Position numbers and translations under genes: made by a program | From: UBA3700 sp964478025 | GTDB taxonomy: Bacteria > Bacillota > Clostridia > Christensenellales > UBA3700 | Direction of reading: 5' to 3' | NCBI GenBank assembly: GCA_964478025.1 | Contig: CAYZGK010000005.1 | Location: 18,019-82,018, forward strand | DNA length: 64,000 nucleotides | Part shown: positions 34,523-43,497 of the stretch, piece by piece | Position numbering within the stretch: the stretch's first letter is position 1 | Layout of the letters: each line of letters begins with the position of its first letter | Notes under the pieces: generated by a model | What the model was told of the DNA's origin: nothing | The model's input: the letters and a program-made list of their open reading frames with translations, nothing else | Database searches by the model: none

Positions 34523-36847
34523 TTAGAATAATTCAAGAACATCAGCCGATGTCTTATCATTCTTTAAATTTATATTGTCTAAGTCCAATGTGAATGAAAC
34601 AGAGATAAACTCCGGATAGTTGATTGCCAAACCTTGAAGAAGTTTTTCCATTGTATCTCTATCCAATCCAAATATCTCGGTAGGACTAATTCCGTCACTT
34701 TCTATTTCGTGATTAAGAAGCCTTGACAAAGAAAATTGATAGTAATTTCCACATGCCTCAGCAAACTTATACAAAGAGTAAAGAATAACTCTTGAGTCGG
34801 GTTCATACCATGCCGATCTATAAATTTCTGGGTTCTTTTTATCTGATTGATTTATTGTCCCCATACCAACCATATTAAATTTCAAATCTAACAATCTTGC
34901 ATATGACCTAAATATATCGTTAGCGGCTCTTTCATTGGTACAATTTTCATTTTCTAACAATTTTGATAAAACATATTGTTTGTTTAAGACTTCGTTAAAC
35001 TCAATGTTTTTTACATACCAGTTCACTTCAGGTGTGTATGCCAAATTTGCAAGCATTAACGCCCATGACATTTCATCTTCCAAGCCATATTTATCAACAA
35101 TATCTACACACTTAGACAGTTTTCCTTCATTTAACAAACCTGCATGCTTTAGAAATGTTGTAAAAAATTCTACTTTAGGTCCATTTATAGAAGGAGATAC
35201 AAAAAACTCTTCTTTCTTGGCAAAAAATTCTTCAAACCACTCAATCAATGGAGCGTGTGTTGAATAACAATTTAAACTTTTATTTTTCATTTTATTATCT
35301 CCTTTCGGTGCTTCAAGCGATTTGAATATCAAGCAACCTCTATCTACCTTATGACATTGTGAACAATGAAAACATTTATCTGAAATGGTTAATTTCCCAT
35401 TTTCCATTGTTATAAAACCATTGTGGCAATCAGCAGCACATTCTTTGCAGCCTATGCAACATGCCGACTTATGAAATACATTCTTTAATAGTTTTACAAA
35501 TACAGCATCTTTTTTGACTAAATCTATTGGAATAATTACATCATAACCATTATTTTTTTCTTCAAGTTGAAACTCATAAATTTTCCCTTTATGCAATACT
35601 TGATATGGTGATTTATCATTTACCAATACCCCTATTGTTTTAATCCATTCTTTCCATTCAGTGGTTGGATTTTCCACATGAACAATATGGCAGTCTTTTC
35701 TATTTTCCTCTTTGCATCCAATTTTTATATTGACATCTCTGCCATTCATTCTTGCTTTCCATCCAGTATTCTCCATAAATTCATCTAGCCTTTCCTTGGA
35801 TGGGATTTTATCGCTATAAAGTTCTCTAATAATTGTTATGTATTTATCGTATTCATCCTTATAGCTACATCTTCTAAAAAATGAATTCTTTTCCGACACA
35901 TTCGGACATACCAAACAACCAGCACGGCTATTACCCTTTTTGTAGGCTTCATTTAAGGGTAACCCTTGTTCAAAGATATATGTGTATAACTCGGCACTGT
36001 TCCAATCCAAAATAGGATTACAACTCAACTGTCCTTTATGCTTTTCGCCAACACCAATATAATCATAATCACTTCGAGAGAAGCTCTCGCTGGCACGCAC
36101 ACCTACAAAAGCCATGCCAGTAAAATTTGGCTTATTTGTAATTTCTCTTAAAAGCAAAATTTGTGGTGCAGTTTTGTGAACACTACAACACCACCTTGTT
36201 ACCGTTGATGGAGGACCGAATTTTTTCCATGAGTCAAACGAATTTAGGTGCGACTTTGATTCTAAAAACTCAATATCCTCTTTTTTGCATATATCTGAAA
36301 TCAACGATACAATACGATATGTGTCCAAAAATTCCATTCCAGTATTGCCAAATAAAACTTTAAAGTCATTATGTGGTAATGCTCTTCTAATGATATCAAA
36401 TGTTACCACGCTATCCTTACCACCGCTGAACGCCACATAAAATATATCAACTTTGTCTTTGTATTTTAGATAAGTGGCATAGGCTTTTTTGATTGTAAAT
36501 TGTGCCAACTGATCTATGATTGTACGATTTTTTTCAACCATTCTTTGTATATCTACAAATTGAAGCGGAGCACCATTTGGCTCAGGCTCGTCAAGAATCA
36601 CAACTTCGGGAGCGGTACACATTGTTCCGCCTTTTGTTTTTGCTACCAGTCTGCCTTTGTAAAAATAGTTGTTTGCTTCCGCCCACATATATGGGTATGT
36701 ATCATCCTTGGCATAGTGCCAATATTTATCAAAGCCAAGAATGTCCAGTTCTTTGTAATATACCGGTCTTGGTTCTTTACTCATTTGTAATGGAGTGCTA
36801 TTTAACAATAATCCCCCGGTTTCAGAATCCCATTCATAAGAATACAT
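34523..36847 (-). CDS. brxP: BREX type 4 protein BrxP (PAPS-reductase-like, with iron-sulfur motifs)
   Basis: A 774-residue protein that defines BREX type 4. The PP-loop SGGKDS lies at 141-146 in a PAPS-reductase/DndC-like domain (~100-360) with cysteines RWCC (220-221) and C311/C314 that could hold an Fe-S cluster, as in DndC. Residues ~463-505 form a ferredoxin-like region with eight or nine cysteines (CCIGCKEC, CHNG, CFHCSQCHKVDRGC). The C-terminal third is helical. PP-loop adenylation plus Fe-S chemistry is what DndC uses to put sulfur on the DNA backbone, and a cysteine desulfurase ends this operon. The gene follows the 979-aa gene by three bases. Confidence 0.92.
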   Translation of the reverse strand: MYSYEWDSETGGLLLNSTPLQMSKEPRPVYYKELDILGFDKYWHYAKDDTYPYMWAEANNYFYKGRLVAKTKGGTMCTAPEVVILDEPEPNGAPLQFVDIQRMVEKNRTIIDQLAQFTIKKAYATYLKYKDKVDIFYVAFSGGKDSVVTFDIIRRALPHNDFKVLFGNTGMEFLDTYRIVSLISDICKKEDIEFLESKSHLNSFDSWKKFGPPSTVTRWCCSVHKTAPQILLLREITNKPNFTGMAFVGVRASESFSRSDYDYIGVGEKHKGQLSCNPILDWNSAELYTYIFEQGLPLNEAYKKGNSRAGCLVCPNVSEKNSFFRRCSYKDEYDKYITIIRELYSDKIPSKERLDEFMENTGWKARMNGRDVNIKIGCKEENRKDCHIVHVENPTTEWKEWIKTIGVLVNDKSPYQVLHKGKIYEFQLEEKNNGYDVIIPIDLVKKDAVFVKLLKNVFHKSACCIGCKECAADCHNGFITMENGKLTISDKCFHCSQCHKVDRGCLIFKSLEAPKGDNKMKNKSLNCYSTHAPLIEWFEEFFAKKEEFFVSPSINGPKVEFFTTFLKHAGLLNEGKLSKCVDIVDKYGLEDEMSWALMLANLAYTPEVNWYVKNIEFNEVLNKQYVLSKLLENENCTNERAANDIFRSYARLLDLKFNMVGMGTINQSDKKNPEIYRSAWYEPDSRVILYSLYKFAEACGNYYQFSLSRLLNHEIESDGISPTEIFGLDRDTMEKLLQGLAINYPEFISVSFTLDLDNINLKNDKTSADVLELF

Positions 36848-36850
36848 ATA

Positions 36851-39790
36851 TTAGCTCTCCCTTTTCGCCATTTCAATCAATGAATCAATGTTTTTAACTT
36901 TTCGCGATTTTATATAATCATTTTCAAGCAAAAAATTAAATGCTCTTTCTCTATCAAAAAGTTTACCTTTTTTTATAATTATTGTCAACAAATCATCAAA
37001 GTTGTTTATGTTCGAATTTGACTTTATAATTCCCCCTACCGGTTTATCCCCATTAAACGATGTGTGAAGGAGCTTAAACTTATTGCTACCCATAAACAAG
37101 TAACTCTCCAAAACGTAATTGTTCCAAGCATAGCCTATTGGCGGAAAATCAGTAAAATTAATAATATCATTAAATCCAACATAATCTTCTACGCAATAAC
37201 TACCTATGGCATCATCTATTTTTTGCACGTCAAAGTTGACAAAATCCCTTCTTATAAAGGTATTTACATTCGCCCTGACCGATTGAGAAAGCACCGCATC
37301 CCAATCAATATAGTTTTGGTTGATGCTATCTCTAAACTCTTCCAACTCTGCCAATGTAAATTTTTCTCTTTGCTTGCAAAAATTCTTATACAATGTGCGG
37401 ACATCAAAATCCTGACCGATTGCACTGATAATATCACCCTTAAAGTTAAAGTCATTTGCAAACTTCAGTTTTAGGACATTCTTAAAGCCCAAATCTGTAA
37501 TTTCGGGATTTGATTCAACAAGACTTGGTAGCTTATCAGTGATAAAGCCATACAGTTCCGCACCGGAGACAGTTTCTTTTTCTTGAATTTTCTTTGCAAT
37601 AAATGCCTTGATCTCTTTTAGTTCGGTATCATCAATTACAAAAATTCCTTTGTAAAAATACGACTTACCTTTAGCATTTACTACAAAATCTCTATCTTTG
37701 ATAACTGCGTCTATCGCATCATGCGAAATGTTAGGAAGTTTGCTGTATAGTTCCTCCATACTTAGCGGACAACCATAATTTAAGAAGGTTTCAATCAACA
37801 CTTGCTTTAGGTCAACTTGTTTTCCTTTGGTTGACAAAAACTCATCGTTAAAAGAATACATCTCGGCAAATACAAACATGATATATCTTTTTAACATATC
37901 TTCACTAAATTCGCTGTTCAATTTTTCATTAAAATTCTGATAAATAACAGAATAATAAACAGCAGGAATTGTCTCTAAGGCCGAATTAATAAATACATGA
38001 ATTTCTTCATTTATTTCATTTGTCACGATAGATGACAAATAAACTTTCTCTTCACTAATAAAACCTACTTGACAAATTTTTCTATTATAAATAGAATCTT
38101 CATCCAAAAATTTTATACCTATTAGTTCCTCATATTCTCTAATAAATTTTCTCTTTTTTATAGGATTTGTAAAAGCATATCCATTTGGAAATTTAGCTTG
38201 AATAACTTTATAATAATCCGAAACATCCAGTTTTTCATAATTTTGTGCCCCAGTTATTTTAACCAGGTTCTTGTTATTTATTCCTAACTTATGTTCTACT
38301 ACCATACTTTCTTTGGCAATCCTATAAGCTTCTAATAAAAGCTTATTGTATTCTTCTCTATTATTTTTATATAAATTTGTAACTTCTTCAAAAACAACTG
38401 ATATATTTCTTACAGCTCGATTAGGGGTAAAACAAGATTCTAGGTTAGCAAGTTGCATATTTACTCCATTATAATTACGAAATTTATCATCTATTTTTTG
38501 ACCTTGGTTAATTGCTTTCTGTCTCAAAAATTTAGAAAGTTCAATTATTATTTTACTACGAATTCCTTCTTTATTTTTTATTTTCCAAAAAGCTTCAATT
38601 AACATAGCTGTTTCATATTTATCCCATTTGTCTCTCTCTCTTGAAGTTTGTGACTCATCAGGTATATCAACACCTGATTTTTTAATGACAATATTACATT
38701 TTTTATGATCATATTCTTCTTTTGAAATTTCGATACATGCTTGATGACCTATTTTGATTAATTTTTCTTCATCCATATCATCAAATTTAACTTTCATTAG
38801 TTCTTCATTCTTATCAACAATTTTCCCAAAACCAAAACGTGTATGATAAACATATTTTATTAATTCATCATCTTTTTTTAGATATTTATCTGGAAAATTT
38901 TCAAAAAAAGAATTAACTTCTTCTACATTATGATAGAGATTATCAATACAATCATTTTTTATACTCGTTTGTTTTTTTATTCCAACGAATTTAAGATTAC
39001 CTCCCTTGTCAGAATAGAAACGAAGGCGCTCTCCTTCAATTTTTACACCAATAATCGCAGAACGGACATCCAGTTCCAATGAATGCTTAAACTTCTTAGC
39101 ATACATATAAATTCTATAAAAGACATCAGAGCAAACCATATCATCGACAAAAAAATTTTTTATATCCTCTTGTTCTTGTAAATACTCATCTGTTTTTTTT
39201 ATATTAAATTCTTTATTTTCATCATCGTTTAATTTATTGGCATAAGTTGAATAATTTATACAATCTATGTTTTTTTTGTCTTGCTCTTGATTACTTATAT
39301 CCTTAATTTTAATTCCTGATGTTTCTCTTTTGTTAAGATTATCTAATAGTTCATCAATTGTTTTAAAATAAATTTTTATATAATCAAATTTATTTTTATA
39401 TGATTTTTTTATACAAAGTAGTAATGATTTTTTTAATATTTCAGCAACCTTCATGGTATTAAGATTTGAGTCAAAAACTATTTTACTTTCTCCTAAAGGT
39501 GTTACTATCTTTAAATAATCATCTTTAAATGTTAAGTAGCAAAATTCATAATCTAAACAAACAAAAATTAACTCATTATTTGAAAGTTTTTGAAATATTT
39601 CAACATCTTCCCCATCTTCTTCAATAAGAGTAATTAAATCTTCTATACAATCTTGGCAAGTTTCCATTTCAAAAACATTGCTAAAAAAATGGTAAATCTC
39701 ATCACTTACTATTCTTTTTCCTATTTTTTGCATTAATCTTTTACTTCTCTCTTTATAAAACTTACTATAGGCCTTTATATACTTTTTCAA
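36851..39790 (-). CDS. Large multidomain protein of unknown function leading the BREX operon
   Basis: A 979-residue protein starting at a TTG (39790) with AGGTG before it and a promoter upstream. The N-terminal ~300 residues have no recognised domain. Residues ~313-350 (YHTRFGFGKIVDKNEELMKVKFDD) resemble the Tudor-like C-terminal domain of PcrA/UvrD helicases. Residues ~387-493 resemble a helical domain found beside restriction nucleases (KWDKYETAMLIEAFWKI; FRNYNGVNMQLANLE). Later parts look like winged-helix segments (~680-790). No helicase, nuclease or methylase motif is visible. The first ~650 codons look more AT-rich than the last third. It is probably a DNA-binding specificity, sensor or effector subunit; it is not one of the four standard type 4 BREX genes. 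Confidence 0.75.
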   Translation of the reverse strand: MKKYIKAYSKFYKERSKRLMQKIGKRIVSDEIYHFFSNVFEMETCQDCIEDLITLIEEDGEDVEIFQKLSNNELIFVCLDYEFCYLTFKDDYLKIVTPLGESKIVFDSNLNTMKVAEILKKSLLLCIKKSYKNKFDYIKIYFKTIDELLDNLNKRETSGIKIKDISNQEQDKKNIDCINYSTYANKLNDDENKEFNIKKTDEYLQEQEDIKNFFVDDMVCSDVFYRIYMYAKKFKHSLELDVRSAIIGVKIEGERLRFYSDKGGNLKFVGIKKQTSIKNDCIDNLYHNVEEVNSFFENFPDKYLKKDDELIKYVYHTRFGFGKIVDKNEELMKVKFDDMDEEKLIKIGHQACIEISKEEYDHKKCNIVIKKSGVDIPDESQTSRERDKWDKYETAMLIEAFWKIKNKEGIRSKIIIELSKFLRQKAINQGQKIDDKFRNYNGVNMQLANLESCFTPNRAVRNISVVFEEVTNLYKNNREEYNKLLLEAYRIAKESMVVEHKLGINNKNLVKITGAQNYEKLDVSDYYKVIQAKFPNGYAFTNPIKKRKFIREYEELIGIKFLDEDSIYNRKICQVGFISEEKVYLSSIVTNEINEEIHVFINSALETIPAVYYSVIYQNFNEKLNSEFSEDMLKRYIMFVFAEMYSFNDEFLSTKGKQVDLKQVLIETFLNYGCPLSMEELYSKLPNISHDAIDAVIKDRDFVVNAKGKSYFYKGIFVIDDTELKEIKAFIAKKIQEKETVSGAELYGFITDKLPSLVESNPEITDLGFKNVLKLKFANDFNFKGDIISAIGQDFDVRTLYKNFCKQREKFTLAELEEFRDSINQNYIDWDAVLSQSVRANVNTFIRRDFVNFDVQKIDDAIGSYCVEDYVGFNDIINFTDFPPIGYAWNNYVLESYLFMGSNKFKLLHTSFNGDKPVGGIIKSNSNINNFDDLLTIIIKKGKLFDRERAFNFLLENDYIKSRKVKNIDSLIEMAKRES

Positions 39791-39816
39791 TATACACCTA
39801 ATAACTATCTTTATAT

Positions 39817-39845
39817 ATTATATTCTTTCATTTTAGTTTTCACAA
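39817..39845 (-). promoter_or_regulatory. BREX operon promoter
   Basis: Minus-strand TTGTGA (39840-39845), 17-base spacer, perfect TATAAT (39817-39822), about 25 bases before the TTG start. The following seven genes are spaced by 13 bases or fewer, so a single transcript of ~14.6 kb is likely. Confidence 0.7.
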
Positions 39846-39939
39846 GAATAGTATTACTTGACATCGCAAGAGTTAATTGAAAAAGTAAATTTAAAGTATT
39901 TTCTATAATATTTATCTTTAATTGTACACTACTCAACTA

Positions 39940-40392
39940 CTATCTCTCCTCTAGAGATATATAAATAATTGTATTTGTATTTATTGTTAATTTATTTACA
40001 TCTACTGCAATTTCTTTTAGTACTGTTCCATTATAGTTTTTAACTAAAGTTGTTGCGCTATTTGCTTGATCTTTTTCAACATTTGTAAATATAGTTACAT
40101 ATTTAAATTGAGAGATATCAGATTCAAGTGAATCTATACTTTCAAACACTCCACTATCTCCACCAAGTTCATAGGAAATGTTCTTATAATCCAAAATCTC
40201 AATTAGCGTTTTATTTTCAATCTCAGAATTAGATAGTTCAAAAGTTTTACTATTATCTCCGTTTTCAATATGTAAAATCATTTTTGAAGAATTTGAATTT
40301 TCATTTTTAGCAGTTTCTTTTTGACAACAACTACATAAAACTAACGCTAAAACAATAAGTATAATACTACTAATATAAATAACCTTTTTCAT
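39940..40392 (-). CDS. Small lipoprotein of unknown function
   Basis: A 150-residue lipoprotein: basic start, hydrophobic helix and lipobox LVLCSC with the lipidated cysteine at ~21-22. The ~105-residue mature part is beta-rich with no cysteines. It has an AAGGGAG site, stands alone between the BREX promoter and the lipase-like gene, and may follow the latter in one transcript (~60-base gap). No family recognised. Confidence 0.7.
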   Translation of the reverse strand: MKKVIYISSIILIVLALVLCSCCQKETAKNENSNSSKMILHIENGDNSKTFELSNSEIENKTLIEILDYKNISYELGGDSGVFESIDSLESDISQFKYVTIFTNVEKDQANSATTLVKNYNGTVLKEIAVDVNKLTINTNTIIYISLEER

Positions 40393-40451
40393 CCTTGCAC
40401 TCCCTTATACAAGTATTTTTTTGTCTTTATAAATTTTTCTTTAAATGTAAT

Positions 40452-41726
40452 CTACATATCTTTTTTATCTTTATCTATATCAACCTTATAATCTAGTTTC
40501 TTTATTTTTTCTTCCTTTGTATTGTTCTTTTCAAACTTTACTCTATATTCTTGAATATAGTTTTTAACTGTTGTAAGTTTAGATTTTACTACAGTTTTAA
40601 ATCCATTTTTTACAACATCCTGTATAAATTCTAACACAGTGTCCTTAATATTAGTTCCCAAATTTAGTACATAGTTTTTTGAAGAACACAAAAGTACTCT
40701 CATAAAGAATCCAATTAATTGAGCTTCTTGTTTTAAAGATAGTTTACCGTAAGATTTTAAACACTCTATAATTTGGTCTTTTTTAGTATATGCATCATCT
40801 ACATACATACAGTTAGAATCTTTTAACATGTTAAATAATAGGTCTATAGTATATTTTCTCTCTTCGGGAGTATAGAGATATAATAAATCTTGAGCAGTTT
40901 GTTCCATGTTTTTAGAAAATTCTTCAAACTCACCTACGTAATCAAAATGATCTTTTTCAATTTGCCATGAGTGGTACCAATGTTGCATTAAACCTTTTTC
41001 ATCAGAGCGTATAATTACATATTTATCAGGACTAGACAAGAGCCTTCCAACGCAGCTTTGTGGTGGTACATACTTAATTAGTTTATCACTTACGTTTAAG
41101 TATCCTGGATCCTTATAAAAATCTATTGGAAATCCAGGTCCATCAAAGTTATATATTTTATCTATCTTCCCTTGATGTTTTTCATCTACACTACATGCTG
41201 CAAATGCAGCTAAATTTCCACCTTTAGAATGCCCTGTTATAATAACCTTATCAATCTTTGAATCTTTTAATAATCCCTCTAAGTATTTTGCTGCATAATT
41301 TTGGCCAGGGATAGGAAACATATATGTCATATTCATATCTTCTTTCCAGCCAACACACGTACCATCTGTTCCTCTATATGCAACAATATATTTTCCTTTT
41401 TCTATCTTAAATAAAGTGCAAGAAAATTGTGTATCCACCTCGTCTGAAAATATTGAAACTTGTTCAATAATTTCAACTTCTTTAAATCTATCCGAATGAG
41501 CTACTGAGTTTAATAAAATAGGATCTAAGTTAGATAAATTTCTTGTAGATGTAGCTTTCTTTACATCATCTAAATTTAATTCTCCAAGTTTTACTTTTTT
41601 ATTAAACTTATCACCTGAGAATGTATAATAAGATAATTCAGCAAATATTAAAGCATCTACCTCATTAAAAGGTATTTTTTCAAAAGTATTTTTTCTATTT
41701 TGAACTACATATTCTATCGAATTCAT
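40452..41726 (-). CDS. Lipase-like alpha/beta hydrolase (DUF2974/Mbeg1-like)
   Basis: A 424-residue protein with the class-3-lipase-like hydrolase fold. The nucleophile elbow is GHSKGGNLA, preceded by the strand YIVAYRGTDGT; a catalytic Asp may lie in the NFDGPGF region and a His in the QHWYHSW region. The last ~140 residues are helical and basic, with no signal peptide, so it is cytoplasmic or peripherally membrane-bound. The family is common in gut Firmicutes but its substrate is unknown. It starts 49 bases from the divergent rqcH. No SD precedes the ATG. Confidence 0.82.
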   Translation of the reverse strand: MNSIEYVVQNRKNTFEKIPFNEVDALIFAELSYYTFSGDKFNKKVKLGELNLDDVKKATSTRNLSNLDPILLNSVAHSDRFKEVEIIEQVSIFSDEVDTQFSCTLFKIEKGKYIVAYRGTDGTCVGWKEDMNMTYMFPIPGQNYAAKYLEGLLKDSKIDKVIITGHSKGGNLAAFAACSVDEKHQGKIDKIYNFDGPGFPIDFYKDPGYLNVSDKLIKYVPPQSCVGRLLSSPDKYVIIRSDEKGLMQHWYHSWQIEKDHFDYVGEFEEFSKNMEQTAQDLLYLYTPEERKYTIDLLFNMLKDSNCMYVDDAYTKKDQIIECLKSYGKLSLKQEAQLIGFFMRVLLCSSKNYVLNLGTNIKDTVLEFIQDVVKNGFKTVVKSKLTTVKNYIQEYRVKFEKNNTKEEKIKKLDYKVDIDKDKKDM

Positions 41727-41738
41727 ACATCAATTATT

Positions 41739-41768
41739 TTAACATATTTTATATGTTTTTGGTATAAT
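41739..41768 (+). promoter_or_regulatory. rqcH promoter, predicted leaderless
   Basis: TTAACA (41739-41744), 18-base spacer, extended -10 TGGTATAAT ending at 41768, then seven bases to the rqcH ATG at 41776. There is no ribosome site in between. Confidence 0.6.
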
Positions 41769-41775
41769 TAATAAT

Positions 41776-43497
41776 ATGCCAAGTGATTATATAACAATAA
41801 AAGCATTATCTAGTGAATTAAACACAATTTTAAGTGGTGGTAAAATTGATAAAATCTTCATGCCAGAAAAGGATGAGGTAATGCTTTGCATTCGTGCAAA
41901 CGCTCAAAATTACTCCCTTGCTATATCTTGTAATGCTTCAAATCCTAGAATGCATATAACTCATCAAAAAAAGATAAACCCACTTGTGGCTCCATCTTTT
42001 TGCATGCATTTAAGAAAGCATTTATTAAATGGAGTTATTCAATCAATACATACAGAAAACGAGGATCGAATTGTAATTATTGAAGTTTTAACTAAAAACG
42101 AAATGCGTGATGAAATAATCTACAAAATAATTGTAGAAATGATGGGTAGATACTCAAATATAATTATAGTTAATCAAAACGACATAATAACAGATGCCCT
42201 AAAGCAAGTTCCTTTTGATGTCATGACAAAAAGAACACTTGTTCCATCAGTAAAATACATAGTTCCAGAGCAAACAAAAATTACACTATCTAATACAAAC
42301 GAGATTGAAAAGTTATTATATACATATAATGGAAATTCTCTATCTTCATTTATTGCAAATAATATATCAGGACTTGCAAAATCTACAGCATTAGAGATTA
42401 TAAACTTAGCGAACATTGAGGATACAAAACAAAACATAAACAACACTGATATACAAAATATAATAAAAGCACTACAAACCTTTGAAAATATATATAATTC
42501 AGATATTTATTCTCCATGTGTTAGCATAGAAAATAATATTCCTCAAGATTACTATGTATGCAAGTATCAAGAAATAAAAGAATTTAAAACCTTCACTACG
42601 CTTAATGAGGCCATAGACAATTGTTTATCTAAAAAGGATGAATCACTTCGCCAGCAAGAAAAAACTAAATATTTAACAAAGGCGTATAATGCCTATCTAT
42701 CTAAGGAGAAAAAGAAATTAGAAAAGGTATCTTATAGAATATCTGATGCCCAATCTAAAGAAACATTTAGAATTTATGGTGAGCTTATAATCTCAAACAT
42801 CTATAGAATTCAAAAAGGCGATGAAAACTTAACCGCAGTAAACTATTATTCAGAAAACCAAGAAAATATAACAATAAAGTTAGATAGTACCCTATCACCT
42901 CAACAAAATGCTCAAGTTTATTTTAAAAAGTATAATAAATTAAAACACGCAGAGGAAATTGCACTTACACAAAAAAAGGAACTCGAGTCAGAGATAGAAT
43001 ATTTAAAATCTATTGAACCATTTATTTCAATGGCAAAAACTCCACAAGAAATACTTGAGCTTCAAAAGGAACTAGAATACGTTGGCGCATTAAAAGAAAC
43101 CAAAAATAAAGGCCCTAAAAACAATGAAAAGTCTTCTCCACTTATATACAATTTAGATGGATTTACAATATATGTTGGAAAGAACAATTTACAGAACGAT
43201 AACATAACATTTAAAGTTGCAAATGGTGGAGATATGTGGCTTCATATAAAATCATTTCATGGTTCACATACTGTAATTATTACAAATAATAACAAGGTTC
43301 CAAATAAAGTTTTACAAGTTGCATGTGAAATATGTGCAGCATATTCAAATTGTGGGAATGAAAATAAAGTTGAGGTAGATTACACTTATAGAAAAAACGT
43401 AAAGAGACATCCTAATAAGAAGCCTGGTATGGTTTTATATGAAGTGTATGAAACTGCAACTGTTACACCTAATAAACATGAAGAACTTCTTAAATAG
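41776..43497 (+). CDS. rqcH: Ribosome quality-control protein RqcH (NFACT family)
   Basis: RqcH binds obstructed 50S subunits and directs C-terminal alanine tailing of stalled nascent chains; the same family was annotated as fibronectin-binding FbpA. The 573-residue protein has the NFACT-N domain starting in the first residues (DYITIKALSSELNTIL; FCMHLRKHLLNG), a long coiled coil (~280-440) and the C-terminal NFACT-R domain (GFTIYVGKNNLQND, WLHIKSFHGSHTVI, YTYRKNVKRHPNKKPG). It is divergent from the lipase-like gene and overlaps the convergent pseudouridine synthase gene by eight bases at their 3' ends. Confidence 0.95.
   Translation: MPSDYITIKALSSELNTILSGGKIDKIFMPEKDEVMLCIRANAQNYSLAISCNASNPRMHITHQKKINPLVAPSFCMHLRKHLLNGVIQSIHTENEDRIVIIEVLTKNEMRDEIIYKIIVEMMGRYSNIIIVNQNDIITDALKQVPFDVMTKRTLVPSVKYIVPEQTKITLSNTNEIEKLLYTYNGNSLSSFIANNISGLAKSTALEIINLANIEDTKQNINNTDIQNIIKALQTFENIYNSDIYSPCVSIENNIPQDYYVCKYQEIKEFKTFTTLNEAIDNCLSKKDESLRQQEKTKYLTKAYNAYLSKEKKKLEKVSYRISDAQSKETFRIYGELIISNIYRIQKGDENLTAVNYYSENQENITIKLDSTLSPQQNAQVYFKKYNKLKHAEEIALTQKKELESEIEYLKSIEPFISMAKTPQEILELQKELEYVGALKETKNKGPKNNEKSSPLIYNLDGFTIYVGKNNLQNDNITFKVANGGDMWLHIKSFHGSHTVIITNNNKVPNKVLQVACEICAAYSNCGNENKVEVDYTYRKNVKRHPNKKPGMVLYEVYETATVTPNKHEELLK

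Noticed and set aside
25223..39790. Classic Dnd or Ssp system
   Set aside because: The PAPS-reductase-like and desulfurase genes are similar in kind, but pglZ, brxC and brxL mark BREX, and no dndB/D/E or sspB/C/E genes are present.
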